Shown here one piece after another: positions 46,213 through 59,882 of a DNA stretch of 64,000 nucleotides. Each line of letters starts with the position of its first letter. Positions within the stretch are counted from its first letter, which is position 1. A program made the translations under genes and the position numbers. Source of the stretch: Petunia secreta (taxonomy: Eukaryota; Streptophyta; Magnoliopsida; Solanales; Solanaceae); NCBI GenBank assembly GCA_029990175.1, contig JARKIP010000017.1, forward strand, positions 31,917,001 through 31,981,000, read 5' to 3'. Under the pieces are notes generated by a model that searched no databases, was not told where the DNA came from, and saw nothing but the letters and a program-made list of their open reading frames with translations.

Positions 46213-49200
46213 TGACACGCCTCCGATTCCGGCTAGGCCGTGCGGGCACCCGACATCCTCCCCTAAACCCGTCGGGCGAACCCTTACCATTTAAATTAGG
46301 AAAATAAATATAAAAATTCATAAATAAGGACAAGACCTAAAATAAAAACACAAACATACTGATATCTCTAAGCTGTACAAAAAAAAAATTACAGCTGACT
46401 ACCCATCATACTAGGTTTAGGGCTATCCAGACTAGACATCTAAGAGTACAAAAGAAAACAGACACCTCTTGAAGGGAGCAAAATGCAACTGAAATAATAA
46501 ACAATAAACTGGTGGCCATCCGGAATAAAAGCTGGCTCACACTGACAGGTGAGGTCGTCTTCGCTCCTTCACAACGTGGTGAACTCGATCCTGGAGCGAA
46601 CCTGCCGAAACGAAATAGATAGACAAGAAACAAACAACAAACAAGGGTGAGTCAAAAGGACTCAATAAGTGGGGAAGACTAACCACCTCAAAGAATAGAA
46701 TAGCTAGCCAGGGAGAAGAAACAGATAAACTAAATTTCTCTTATTTAAATTATAAAAGGGCAGAGCCAGATAATAACCGGAAACACGTATGAAACCATAA
46801 ACTCAACAAGGAATACGAGCCAAAAACATGTTAACAAATAAACAATGCACTATAAGCAGAACAGTTGTCATGTACCACAAGTCTACACAATGGTATGAAA
46901 TGAAATGAAATAAGATAAAATGAAATGAAATGAAATATGATGCAAAGGGTCACATGTGCTAAATAAATGGAGCGGAATCCTCCTGCTCCGAGGGCGGAAT
47001 CCTCCTACCCTCAATATGATGCAATGGAGCGGAATCCTCCTGCTCCGAGGGCGGAATCCTCCTACCCTCAATATGATGTAATGGAGCGGAATCCTCCTAC
47101 CCTCAATATGATGCAATGGAGCGGAATCCTCCTGCTCCGAGGGCGGAATCCTCCTACCCTCAATATGATTCAATGGAGCAGAATCCTTCTGCTCCTGGAG
47201 CGGAATCCTCCTACCCCTCAATATGATGCAATGGTGCGGAATCCTCCTCCTCCTGGGGCGGAATCCTCCTACCCTCAATATGATGCAATGGAGCGGAATC
47301 CTCCTGCTCCTGCGGCGGAATCCTCCTACCCCTCAATATGATGCAATGGAGCGGAATCCTCCTGCTCCGGTGGTGGAATCCTCCTACCCTCAATATGATG
47401 CAATGGAGCGGAATCCTCCTGCTTCGAGGGCGGAATCCTCCTACACTCAATATGATGCAATGTAATGCATATGAATGCAATAATAACCCTTCACCGGCGC
47501 GGGACTCTCGTCGACAGCCGGGAAGTGTATGTCAACTCACAGCCAAAGTACCATGCTCAGATCCTCAATGCAATACCAGTAACAGGACATAACATATATT
47601 ATACCAAAGATAAGGCGTAATGAGTACGCCTATCGGCAGCTACACACGTAAGGAACACATGGTAGAAAATCCACGAGGCCAGGTGCCTCCAAAGAAATGG
47701 ATAGAAACATTTACCTTGTTACAAAGTTAGTGCAGCCACTCAATAACTGCTTTGTCCTTTGGATCCTTTGACAAACGATCTCGCTGTGTTCAATAACCAG
47801 AAAAAATATATCACATAAGGCTAAAGGTTTCATTCCCCACATCTTAGAGTAATCCGGTTAGGAACCTGATACCTACGCGACCAGACTGTGTGTTCAATGT
47901 CCAGCCCCTATGGAGGACTCCAAATCACACATAACATGATCTCAATATAAGTATATGCATGTATAAGGTATAACACATGTGGAAACAATAGATATGGACT
48001 CAAAGGAATGAGAAGAAAACTCTTGATAGAATTATAGACACAACCTAGAACTCAGAATTTATCCAAGTCTTTGAATTTCTATAAAAATTTCGGCAGAGTT
48101 TCCCCTGAAACTGGATGATCCGCAAAAACAGAACCAACACTATACTATACACGAGAATGGATACCCGGATAAACTGATAACATAAACATGTTAAACGAAT
48201 AACAAGATGAGATAACTGGATGACATAACTCATCCGCAGATAGAATATCTGGACAGCACCACTGTCCTGACTTTCAACCTAATTTTCAGATTGTAAATAA
48301 AAGATATAGACTTCATGGTATTCATAAAAGTTGTAGATATATGTCTTAGGATCCTGGGGATTCTTAAAGCATATACATATCAATTTTGTACAAGGAGTTA
48401 TGATCAATATACTAACAGCTGTCCAGAGATCAAAATGATTTTCCACATTTTGAAATGTTTTGTCTTGCTGATTCGGATGTCTTTCACCTTGGATTTTAGT
48501 ACCAAATTAAGTATGTACAAGGTTTCCTTGATACCATACAAGTTTCTCACAAGAGACACTAAGTTTAGAACTAAGAAAAGTTTCAAAAGCTAAAAGATAC
48601 ATGCCTTGCCAAAAGAAAGGTTTAGTCTTACATACCTTTGATGTTTCTTGCTTCTAAACCTTGTTTCCTTTGAATTCTACACCTTCTAAAGCTTAAACAA
48701 GCTATAGTACAGAATTTAGGCACTTTACTTAGCCATGCAGTAATTCTAAAACTCAAACTACAGACGAAATTGAAGGTAGCATAACGTTACCTTAATCGCG
48801 TAGAATGTTTTGACTCAATCCGTCTTCCGTTCCGAGTCAAGATTGATGTTGTTTCTTCAAAATTAAAAAAAAATAGATTCAAACTGAAGAAAGTTCTGTT
48901 TATGTCGTGGGGTTACTGGAAAATTTCGAGAAAGTGAAGGATTTCTCTTTTATAACAAAGACATTTCATTTGTAGTCCTCTTTTGTGCTTATGTCCCTTT
49001 TTCTGGCCTGACTTCTGATACTCATATCTTTTTTATCTATACGTTGTATGAATAAACCGTCAAGAGTGTTGGAAACTACACTCCAAGACCTTCAATTTGG
49101 TATATGATATGTCTCCAAAAGACCTCATATAACACATGAAATTAATTGCTGAAAAAGCTTCATTACAAGGCAATTCCTTAGTCGGTTTTTCCGCAGCTTA

Positions 49201-49334
49201 AATCCGATTTTTCCCAAACTTTATATTCAACATAAACATCTTCTATGGTAATATTATGTCTTTAAACTCACTTAAATCATTCTTAACATGTCATTAGAAT
49301 GATATACGTCACTTTAGACATACGGGGTGTAACA
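46213..49334 (-). repeat. Large LTR, chromovirus (Tekay/Del) type
   Basis: In minus-strand reading it begins TGTTACACCCCG and ends GGCGTGTCA, 3.1 kb, the length and start typical of Tekay/Del chromovirus LTRs. A purine tract (AACGGGGGAAGAT, 49335-49347 reversed) precedes it and an initiator-Met primer site follows it, so it has internal sequence on both sides. It contains a tandem array (46968-47465). Nothing codes for protein. Whether other insertions lie inside was not resolved. Confidence 0.75.
46968..47465. repeat. 57-bp tandem repeat array within the LTR
   Basis: About nine units built on TGGAGCGGAATCCTCC and GCGGAATCCTCCTACCC followed by TCAATATGATGCAA, with starts at 46968, 47025 and 47082, then one short unit of about 34 bp. 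Each unit contains the GCGGAATCCTCCT core twice. Open frames through it are a by-product. Confidence 0.95.
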
Positions 49335-50280
49335 ATCTTCCCCCGTTAGGAACATTTGTCCTCGAATGTTAAATGAAGTATGTAGAAGCATTGAGCAACG
49401 ATCTGTTACATACTTATAGCAGTGAAGAGATGTGAAATGTCAAATTATTTAACTTTCAGCATTTTAGCGGAAGCTAGCTGAACAACCTCGAAATTCACTT
49501 TCGAAAAAGCACAAAAGTCACAAATAATCATACGAACCTAGCGGCGCTTTCAGATTTTGAAGCGGAGCTCGTTCACCAAAACCGAGCTCGAAAAACTCTT
49601 TTTTGTATTTATCGACAATATAACATGAAACCTTCTTCCGATGCCTACCAAACGAGGTCTGATTTAGCTCAAATTTTACAGACAGGTCCTACTGGAAATT
49701 ACGAAGTTTTTTTTTAAAAAATTATCGGCACGCCAATCGGAGTTCTAACTTCCGAAACGACTAACCGAGGTCGTTTCATACACTTGAGCCTCGGTGGAAC
49801 ACCTCGGTTCGACTGGCTCAGCAGCCCACTACTTCAGCCCACTAACTCTCCTATTAAATGTCCAGAATGTGGATTGAAGCATGATGAGTCATGGAGAACG
49901 TGGGCAAGGGCCCTCTAGCCTATAAATAGCACTTCATTTTACATTGTATTCATGAAAATTTATATACAGAAACTCTGACAAAATTTGTACTCACAGCAAT
50001 ATATTGAAACCGCAATATTTTCTCGCATTATTCGCTTATTCTTAGCATTTTCTTGACTTTGATACGAAGATTTGCTTGTATTCTTACCCAAATTTGATTT
50101 GTGATCCTAAACTGATTTAGGGCATACATCGGTCAAAGTCAATTTTCATTAAATTTTTCGTAATCTTGCATATAATCAGGAAAGGTTCAGCAAATAAGAA
50201 CACAAGCAAATAAGAGAAAAGTCAACAGGGTATAATTTTGTCCCAACACTCCAGGCTTATCTGGTGTATAGTTTTGGCCC
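49335..50280. mobile_element. Retrotransposon remnants: internal tail and probable LTR
   Basis: 49335-49380 is the 3' internal tail of the chromovirus-type element. From about 49500 to 50200 the sequence looks like an LTR in plus orientation: a TATA box CCTATAAATAGC near 49918, followed by a leader-like AT-rich stretch. No matching partner LTR is in the window, and no gene is seen. Confidence 0.4.
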
Positions 50281-50752
50281 ATCAAGGTATAGTTTCTCCC
50301 GAAAACAAAATAAAACTCATCTAGATCAACAAAGAAATTTTAGTTTTGAACATTATCATACCAGAATTACTGTTAGAACCCAAAATCAAATCAAAAATAA
50401 CATATTCACCATTTAGATTTTTTCCTGATTACTATCCGAACAATTTTTTTAAAAGGTTTTTTTGAGGAAATATTACGGAAACTAATATTTTTAAAATTAA
50501 ACTAAACTAGAGATTGAAATTGGGGTCGAAATCATCATCCAATATGACACTTGTTTGATGTATCGACTAATATAATTATTTGACATTATTATAAGTCTTT
50601 GATCCTAACATGCAAGGTTTTATTTTTTATTTTTTTAAAAAGTTCCTTTATCCCACACTATTTATGGGTCCATCTACAAAGAAAAAGATTTATGTATGTA
50701 TATAATGCAGAATTTTGTTATATCATACGAAGCTATTAACCTGGTTAACTTA

Positions 50753-50980
50753 AGGGATCGTTTGGTTGGCGGGATTGGACTAATAGTTCCGGAATTAAAT
50801 TTGGGAATACATTAATCTCATGTTTAGTTGATGGGATTAGTTAAAATGGGACAATTTTTATACTACATTCATGATATTATCTAATCCAACATAGATGATG
50901 GGATTGCTAATTCCGGAATTACAGTAATCCCAAATTTGTGGAATATCACACTTATTTAGTTCCGCAAACAAAACGACCCC
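50753..50980. mobile_element. Tourist-like MITE upstream of the lipase gene
   Basis: Ends AGGGATCGTTTGGTTGGCGGG and, reversed, GGGGTCGTTTTGTTTGCGG, with TTA repeats on both sides (50750-50752, 50981-50983). 228 bp, no gene. The rest of 50281-51468 shows no gene; it should include the lipase promoter. Confidence 0.75.
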
Positions 50981-51468
50981 TTACTATACTACTAATGAAA
51001 ACTGAAAAGTTACTTCTTGTAGTATGACAACATAATTTATTGGCGCAAAATATTGTACACAATCTGAACACAGAACCAAAAAGAAAAGGGAAAAGACCAA
51101 AACCAAGTTCAAGACAACCTGGTGTTCCAATCCCTATTTAAAGTTGCGGTCCATATTCCTTTGCCAACTTCCAAACTAAGTTAGATAATCATACGATAGA
51201 AGTCACGTGGACACATCAAAAGTAAGACTGTACTTAAAAAACTACTTAGATCACAGTTCACTGTCACCTTTCATCCATTAATTACTTCTTCTGCCAATAA
51301 AATCCAATTCCTTATCAAAAATATAATCCTTAAAACAGCATCAATCTCAGATTCCACCACTCAATTTTCTCTCAATTACCAAGTAAACAATATTAAAAAA
51401 GACCACTAACATTATTAATATTATTGTTAGATTATTATAATTTGTATTGACTATACTATAATAATGTG

Positions 51469-52296
51469 ATGGCCTTGAAACCTGGAAAGTTTCTTAGGAA
51501 GCATTCAATAGATGGTATGTACATAAGAATTTATTTCTTTCATTGGTTATTTTCAAGATTTGACTTTGTTGTTTTTTTTTTTTTTTTTGGTGTGGTTATA
51601 TATAGCATTCAAAACCAAGAAAGTCAGTTCTGTGAGAAGTGAGAAAGCAGTTATGGGAAAACCTGTAAAGTTTGAAGGTATAAGTGAGGAATTGCAGAAG
51701 ATAATAGATGCAGATATGGACAAAGTTGAAGCAAGGCGACGTGCAAGGGAGGCATTTAAGGATGTTCAGTTGTCAATTGATCATTGCCTGTTTAAGGTAC
51801 TGTATAACTGCTGCTTGTTTCAATAACTGTATTTTTCATAATATAAGTAAAGTTGAATTGGTTGAATGGAGTGATATAGACAGTGAGCATTCATATAGCC
51901 GACCCCTAAGTCGCTTTAGATTGAGTTTTGTTAAAATTATTCATGGAGTTATGATGGTTATAATAGAAAAAAGATTCATAAACAACTTCAAAGTTTGGAT
52001 TTTAATTGCATGTGATTATATGGAGAGGGTAGAAGGGGATTCATACAGTTGACCCCGACTACTCTGGATTGAGGTACTTGTCAAAAGAGAACATGTAATT
52101 GAGGCATAAATACACTATTATTTTCAAGAAAACATTTGGATTGAGCCGTATAAAGGATGAGTGCTGACAGTCAGAGTAAAGCTAGTCACAGTGCGAAATA
52201 TAAAGATTCATAGTCAGCTTCAAAAGTTTGGATTGTGATTGCATCTGACTTAATGGATCATTGGATAGGAGGGACTAGTTTAAGATTGAGCTATAT

Positions 52297-52336
<40 letters not shown>

Positions 52337-55300
52337 TTGATTAAGGCACGCTCATCAAAAAGATAATTTTTTGGGATTGAGCCTAGATGTATGAGGAGGG
52401 TTGGGGTAGGGCGACAACTAGTGCTAAACAAGTTAATTTATGATGAATCATCACACCACAAATGTATAGCGTAAATGGAGCAACATGGTTTGTAAAATTT
52501 CATATAGCCGACTGCAACTTGCTTGGCTGTTGATTGATTGATTAGCTGCAAAACATATCATCATGTTTTCTTGATGCAAGTAGAAAGCGTCCCTAAGTTA
52601 GGACTAAGAGATTGATTATTGGCTACAGGATTTTTGCTTGAGGTCAATTGAAAAGGGATTGAACTAGTAGTGCAGAACCTAATATCTTGCTCTATAGACT
52701 GCACATCCTGTTTAAATTCCCCCCCCCCCCCCCCCACCACACACACACACACCTTCTCTTGATGGGATCGCATAAGTTGCTTGGTGGATGGTGGATAGTG
52801 CATTCGCAGTGCTAACAACAGCTTCTGATGTATATGTACAGTTGCATATTATGCTGATTGACCTTTAGTGGTTTAAGGGATTCTGACAAGTTCGACCATT
52901 CCCTATTTTTGTCGTTAGTTGCTTAAAGCAGCAGTATTCATTTTTTTAAGGCCAGAAAAGTCAATAGCTTAAAGCTTTATTAACTCATATACACAATTAC
53001 AATTGGCCTTTACCCTGTCTACTATCTGATGGAAATCTAGTAGTTTTCTGTTCTTTATCCTCTTTCAATTCATAAATAAATAAAAGACAGTTGTCGTTGA
53101 TGTATTCTAAGTAAAGGTATAATTTATATGATAAAAAATGCTTTTTATATGCGCATTTTCACCTTCTACATTAAGCTAGTTTGACAGTTTAGACTTATAT
53201 ATATACAAATTTGCTATACCTCTCTCGTTTTTCTGTAATCACTGATAGTTCTCATATGGAATTGAATCCTTTTAGGAAGCGGCATGTTTCTTGTTGTTCT
53301 TGTCGATTTACTGATTGCTTTTTTTTTTCTTTCGAGCAGATGCCATTTGCTGGGTTGAAGATGAAGGAGGTAACACTTTGCTCTTACATCCTCATTTCCC
53401 AAGCGCCATGAGAAGTCTTTTTTATCTCTATATGGTTCATTTATAGCATCCAATATCAGCATTTTGGTATTACAGTCATAATTTTTCTTCAGTGACCTCC
53501 ATTACATAGTTTTCTGAAATTTGGTGGCGCAGTCATATGAGGTGAACTCTCGAGGACTAGAAATCTTCTCCAAAAGTTGGCTTCCAGAGACAAGTCCCCC
53601 CAAAGCTATGGTATACTTTTGTCATGGTTATGGTGATACATGCACATTCTTTGCTGAAGGTTTGTGTTTGGAAAATGCATTTTAAAGTCTAGGACTGGTA
53701 TTTCAAGGAAGATTGTTCCTGATAAGTGTCTTCCTTTTTAGGCATTGCAAGAAAAATAGCATCTTCTGGTTACGGCGTATTTGCGATGGATTATCCTGGA
53801 TTTGGTCTTTCCGAAGGCCTTCATGGCTATATACCAAGTTTTGACCAGTTAGTTGATGATGTTATTGAGCATTACTCAAAAGTGAAAGGTACAACTTATC
53901 TCATTAATATTTCTTATCATCTTTGTCATCTCATGGATTCTTGTGATAGCTTCAACATCTACTAAAACGTGGAAACTAGAATTTACTCAAAGAAGAAATG
54001 TATCAACTAAAGACTCACATAATCGGATGAATGCAAGAGCTAAGCTTTGAAGGCACAGGAAACTTTTGATGAGTGAGCAAAGGAGCACCTGTGTGATCTG
54101 CTTCCTTTACTAAATAATATGAGAAGCTCACATCAGAAAAAGTCCTTACACCAAATTTGACCTTCTGGCTGTTTTGATTCAGAGAAGGTTCATAAATTCT
54201 TCCTTAATCTGATTTAGTTGGTAATTAGAGCAGATCATAGGGGTGATCGTCTCTTCATTTTTTATTTCCAAAGCGGTTATATCCTGGAAAGTCCTTATAC
54301 CAAATTTGACTCTCTGGCCTTTGTGACTTTGAGAAGGTTCATGAGCTCCCTTGCTCTAATTGATTTGGTATTTAAAGTAGCAATGACAAATGCTACTCTT
54401 TTACATCCTTCAGCCTTTTCCATTAAGAAATATGGAATTTTATTAAAAAGAGGACCAGGAGAAGCTTGACAACTTTTGTTTTCATGATTTGTATAGGAAA
54501 AGTGTTTTCCTTGCTTCTTTGACCTCCTAGAGTAATACTATGTTTCATGTGTGGCACTGTTTGCAGTTCAAACTGAAAGGTGTTGTTGCTTATGTTTTCT
54601 TGGCTTTTGATTGAAAGATATCATGTCCTCATCTATCTAGCTCTTACCTTTTTCCAAATTCTAGGTTTAAAGTATGAACAAGTCTCTGCTGTTTATGCAT
54701 TCCACTTCTTTTTCTTTTTCTTGGAGATGGGGGAATTGAGTGTTAGACCATCGGTGTTGTCCCACATTGGACACGAACATAAAATTTAGGCCATATTTAC
54801 CAAGTTCTCATGTCTCCTTGTTGTATGTATTATACCTAATAGGACTTTCTCAGTCCAGACAATGACATCTCGTATGCATGTTGATGTCGTGACTTGCTTT
54901 CAGCAAGAAGTCCATACGTCCAGGACTTGGAAAATAACATAATTATATCGTATTCTTCTTGATACACTACTGAAAAAGTATTTGACAGTTCATTGCTGGT
55001 CGCAGAAAATCCAGAGATATGTAACCTACCAAGCTTCCTATTTGGGGAATCAATGGGTGGAGCAGTAGCTCTCAAGGTGCACCTGAAGCAACCTGATGCA
55101 TGGAATGGCGCTGTTCTTGTCGCTCCTATGTGCAAAGTAAGTTTCTTGAGATGTTCCCAATTCTCATTATTGATGCTTACCCTCTCAGATCCATAGCTTA
55201 TAGTGATGGCTGATATTGTCGTATTAGATTGCAGATGACATGGTTCCACCATGGTTAGTTGCACAAATTCTAATAGGTGTAGCAAAAATTCTTCCAAAGC

Positions 55301-56827
55301 AAAAGCTAGTTCCACAACAGGACATGGCAGAGTTAGCATTCAGAGATGTGAAGAAGAGAGAACAGGTATGTGGTCTTCTATTCTGTAACAGTTCTTTAAA
55401 GTACCATTGTTTTAGGATGAGAAAGAGTGATGGTTACAGGATATTAGAAGTTAGTAGTCTAATCACCATGTGACGTAACTATCTCATCACCTGAAAAATG
55501 TTTTTTTGAAAGGGCATGTTATATAGCTTCCTAAGATGAACTTAAATGGAGAGACATGGTCAATGAGGATTCATATAGTTGACACAACTTATCCAGGAAT
55601 AAGGCTTAGTAGTAGTAGTAGTAGTTGTTGTTGCATGTTAAATGGCTTCCTATCAGACTAACTTGATTTGTTAAACATAATAGTAACACGCACCTGCTTC
55701 AACATATTTGTATCTCACACCTTTTCATGTTATGATGTACTCTATTTTCTTCTGCATGCAGTGTGCCTATAATGTTATTGCTTACAAGCATAAACCACGG
55801 CTACGAACTGCAGTGGAGTTACTGAATACCACCCAAGAGATAGAGAAACAACTAGATAAGGTATCACATGTTGCAGCTTCTGTTTGTCATAGTATAGAAT
55901 ATTGCCACCATATTTAACTGTTTCTTACTAATTGAACCTTGTGCAAGCATATGCCACTTAGTATATAGTTGGAAACTCGAAATTCTTGTGTCCTTTGTGC
56001 ATATAATTGCTGTAGTTATTAACTGTTTCTGCTTATTACAACTGGTTTTGACTTTAGTAATTAATCCCTAGGTGGTAAATCTTTTTCTGCTCTGTCGTCC
56101 AGAAGAGCTCAAGCTCAGTTAGCTTGGCCGAATAGCTGTACAAGTAGTGTCCGTAACTATCATTCACCAGAAGAAATTACCTTTCTTCAAAAGATAGGTT
56201 TTAAGAGAGGCAGGAATCAGGTGTAAAAGAAAGCAAAAGAAAAATTGGCCACATGGGGGCGAATGTACAAGTGAAATTATGGGTTCGGCGGAGCTCAATA
56301 ACTTTGGCTCAGACCCTGTATTTTTATTTGAAAAAATCCACTTCATTTGTATAAATAATCTATCCAGAAGCCAGTAACCGAGAATGGCTATGATCCAAAA
56401 TCATAAACTTGAAATCCTTATTTTTATTTTGAAAAGTAGGTGCTTCAGCATCAACCACTTGAATTTTTTAATAGTCCTTTTTATTTCTCATAAGATGAGT
56501 TCATCTTCTGCTGGAAATTATAGCTATTCTTAGGATGATATTGGGAAGTTCAATTGCCATTACTCAAACAGGCATGAAGCGTATGTTTTAACTAACAGTT
56601 TTATGATTTTGTAGGTCTCGCTGCCATTGCTAATCTTGCACGGAGAGAAAGATACAGTGACTGATCCATCCATCAGCAAAGCATTGTACGAGAAGGCAAG
56701 CAGTTCGGACAAGAAACTGATCCTTTATGAGGATGCTTATCATTCTTTGCTTGAGGGTGAGCCTGATGAGATGATATTTCGAGTTTTTGGTGACATAATT
56801 TCTTGGCTGGATCAGCATACTTCCTAG
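51469..56827 (+). CDS. Monoacylglycerol lipase-like alpha/beta hydrolase (nine exons)
   Basis: Exons: 51469-51514, 51606-51796, 53340-53369, 53533-53659, 53742-53888, 55006-55136, 55228-55365, 55762-55860 and 56615-56827, all with GT-AG borders, giving 373 residues. The hydrolase motifs are intact: oxyanion loop FCHGYGD (His120-Gly121), nucleophile elbow GESMGG (Ser196), Asp316 in GEKDTVTDP and His346 in YEDAYHSLLEGE. This matches plant monoacylglycerol lipases, a family that also holds caffeoylshikimate esterase; the sequence alone does not settle the substrate. The first 80 residues (MALKPGKFLRKHS; EARRRAREAFKDVQLSIDHCLFK) form the helical lead seen in relatives, with a basic start. The 1.5-kb intron 2 and 1.1-kb intron 5 hold poly-A, poly-C and CA runs. 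A downstream poly-C lies near 56979. Confidence 0.93.
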
Positions 56828-57282
56828 CTAGTTCTCCATTTTCTTTTATTTTGCCCATTTTTTCATGGTTTAGGAAAACGAGGGGAAGAGCTGAAGTAAG
56901 AAACTTAAAATTATCTGATAAGATTTTCATCATGCACATAGAAAAAGAAATATATATTGATTTGCTTAGATTAATTCCCCCCCCCCCCCCCCCCCTTGTT
57001 TTCTTCTTATTCTTTTTTCTGTAAAGAACCAATATTGAAGGTTTTAGTGTTTTTATATGAAATATAAAGCAATGTATTGATAGTTTAAGTACCCTGCTCT
57101 TTGCCTCTAAAGCTTTATCAGATTACGCAAGTGATCGGTCATTGAAGGAGACTCGAACAATGCATTCGAATTTTCATTTGTTTGTAAGCATATAGGCTGC
57201 CATTGACATTAAGACCTAATGAACTTATTTGCATATACTTTCTTACTCATTCACTACTACTGCAACAGAATCGGACTTTTAC

Positions 57283-57917
57283 GGGTCGTTTGGTTGACAT
57301 AGAGTTTATGCGGGTATTAATAATGTACGTATTAGCAATGCGGGTATTAGCAATGTGGGTATTAATAATACGGGTATTAGTAATGTGGGTATTAATAATG
57401 CGGGTATTAGTAATACGGGTATTAATAATATGGGTATTAGTAATATATGTATTAGCTATGCATATATTATAACGTAGGGATTATTTCTTGAATCACTAAT
57501 ATATTATAAATTAATATACAATGTTATAATTTAAAATATTTAGTTAGTCCTTAAATATAATTTAAAAATATTCTTACTATTATGAGGGTTAATTTTGTCA
57601 TTTTAAATTTTAATACCTGCATTATTAATACCCGCATTATTAATACCACCTTCTACCCTGCATAAAATAATACTCCATAGATTCCCGCATAACTTATGCG
57701 GGTATTAGTTATGCGGAAATCAAAATTTTGAACCAAACATTGTATTAACAATGCAATGTTTTATGCGGAATACAAAAAAGCAACCAAACATGGTACAAAA
57801 TAATGCAAGTTTCAATGCAGGGATTATTTTTTCAAATGGTGCAACCAAACATGGTATTAGCAATGCAAAGTTTAATGCGGGTATTACGCACTATAATACA
57901 TCCAACCAAACGACCCC
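57283..57917. mobile_element. MITE with GTATTA-rich repeats
   Basis: Ends GGGTCGTTTGGTTG and, reversed, GGGGTCGTTTGGTTGG. The left arm repeats GCGGGTATTAGTAAT and the right arm carries the complement. About 635 bp, no gene. A target repeat is not certain. Confidence 0.7.
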
Positions 57918-57939
57918 TTAAGGTTTTGTACCCATATTA

Positions 57940-58135
57940 TTCTTTTCGTAATTTAACACTCAAAAGTACTTTTTATAAAGATTAGCCAAACACAAATTAT
58001 TTATCAAAAGTACTTCTCCAATGAATTGTCCAAACACAAACTGCTTATTATCTAAAAATACTTCTTTGAAAAATACTTATGCCAAAAGTACTTCTCAAAT
58101 TAAGCAGTTTTTTGCAGCAATCCAAACAGGCTCTT
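57940..58135 (-). mobile_element. MITE half, inverted relative to 59185-59380
   Basis: CAAACACAAATTATTTATCA, AAAAGTACTT and AAACTGCTTATT blocks are the reverse complement of those at 59185-59380. The other half is missing. No gene. Confidence 0.65.
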
Positions 58136-58924
58136 ATACTTGAATATATGATGAGAGCTCACTTTATTCTGAGACCAAGCTACGTACTCCTTTTTTGTAT
58201 TTTAGGCAACTACATTGATATTACCAGAGTTTGGGAGTGCCTAAAACTGGACTGAAGAGTATATACAAGTCAACGTCCCCTTTTTGTACAAGCGTCAAAG
58301 GAGTGATGCTACATACTACCAAATGATTTTGTAGTAGAAAAAAGTTGGATCTTGTTATGAAAAGTTTGAAATAGAGAAGAATATCTATGCCCCTGTTTGT
58401 ATTTATTTATTCTTCCTTTCCTTAAAAGAAAGGTCAGGTAGTATTAGACAAAAATGTTTATTCGCACTTATCATTTGGATCAAACCATATTATGCTAACT
58501 CTTAAAAAGTAGGAAAATTTACCCAGTACATCACCTTTAAAGAGTTATTTCAACACTGTTTTAAAAAATTCATTTGTACAACTTTGGATATAAAAAATCT
58601 TCCCATTTATTTGAAATAAGACCACTCCTTACGGTAAAGGCTGTAATTAAAAACTATAAAACCTTCCCAAAAGTTACATACTAAATTAAGATAATATATT
58701 TTTAGTGATGATTAAGAGTATCTATAATAGTATATGTAACACAAAACACATATCAACGTAAGCATTAGTTTGCTTACAATCAGAAACCAAACTCGACTAA
58801 ATTAAATTCTTTTAACTGAAAACTTTGGTGCCAATGAATAAACAACAAACTTTCAGTGACCACCATGCAGTTGGGTTTCCTATTTAACTGAGCAATTGAC
58901 TTTTAGTATGCTTACTATCACGTA

Positions 58925-59166
58925 CTCCCTCCGTTCCACAATAAATATTCTAATTTTTTAATTAGTTCATTTCAAAAAAATGTCACATTCTATATTTGGA
59001 AACAATTTACTTTTAAACTTACCACTTTATCTTTAATAAAATATTTTATAGTCACATATTTTCGTATGATATATTTTAGACCACAAGTTTTAAAAGTCTC
59101 TTTTCATTTCTTTAACTCCGATCCAAGTTAAATTAAGACATTCATTATAGAACGGATCGGAGAGAG
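58925..59166. mobile_element. Stowaway MITE
   Basis: Ends CTCCCTCCGTTCC and, reversed, CTCTCTCCGATCCGTTC, with TA on both sides (58923-58924, 59167-59168), 242 bp: hallmarks of Stowaway (Tc1/Mariner). Confidence 0.9.
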
Positions 59167-59184
59167 TATAATTGAATTATAGTC

Positions 59185-59882
59185 TGTTTGGGATTACTGC
59201 AAAAAACTGCTTATTTTGAGAAGTATTTTTGGTATAAGTACTTTTTAAAAAAGTACTTTTGATAATAAGCAGTTTGTATTTGGACAACTTATTGGAGAAA
59301 TACTTTTGATAAATAATTTGTGTTTGGTTAATCGTTACGAAAAGTACTTTTCAGTGTCAAATTACGAAAAGGACATCCAAGTTCATTTTACATTTGGATT
59401 AATAAAAATAAAAAAAATAATTTTGAATATTTATCATAAAAGACTTTAATTAGGTAAATATAAAATATAACGTAAAAGATATATATTTAAGCTATTGAAC
59501 AACATAAAATATAGTTAAATCAAAGTGATAACGGAATTAGGAATTTTTAGTAATCACTTGCTTTTAAAAGATGATTTAAAGAGTAGGTCACCATATATAC
59601 GCTTGATAGTAATACTAAAAATAAAAATTAGTCCTAGAGGAAGAAGATTTGTAAAAGTACGTAGTAGAAAAAATAGGAAAAAGAAAAATATAATTGTATT
59701 TTGAGAGAGATATGGTTAATTTAAAAGGAATAATATGGTAAATATGAATTCTTGGTAAGAATATTTCAGCGTTGAAAAAATTAATAAACTGCTTCTGCTT
59801 CTTCAGTAGCTTCTTCCCAACAGCAGAAAAACTGCTTCTGCTTCTATCTAAAAGTACTTTTTTTCAGTTGCCAAACACCTTA
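59185..59882. mobile_element. Possible hAT-type MITE
   Basis: GTTTGGGATTACTGCAAAAA at the left and, reversed, GTGTTTGGCAACTGAAAAAA at the right enclose AGTACTTTT-rich arms. Internal sequence is AT-rich without a gene. The interval between 58135 and 58925 shows nothing more. Confidence 0.55.

Noticed and set aside
46883..47592. Several overlapping open frames with GAESSYPQYDAMERNPPAPR-like repeats
   Set aside because: They are by-products of a stop-free tandem repeat in an LTR; open on both strands.
53211..53411. Open frame over lipase exon 3
   Set aside because: It crosses the acceptor and donor of the 30-nt exon and does not match the family frame.
54218..54469. Open frame inside intron 5 of the lipase gene
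   Set aside because: No homology, and it lies between well-supported splice sites.
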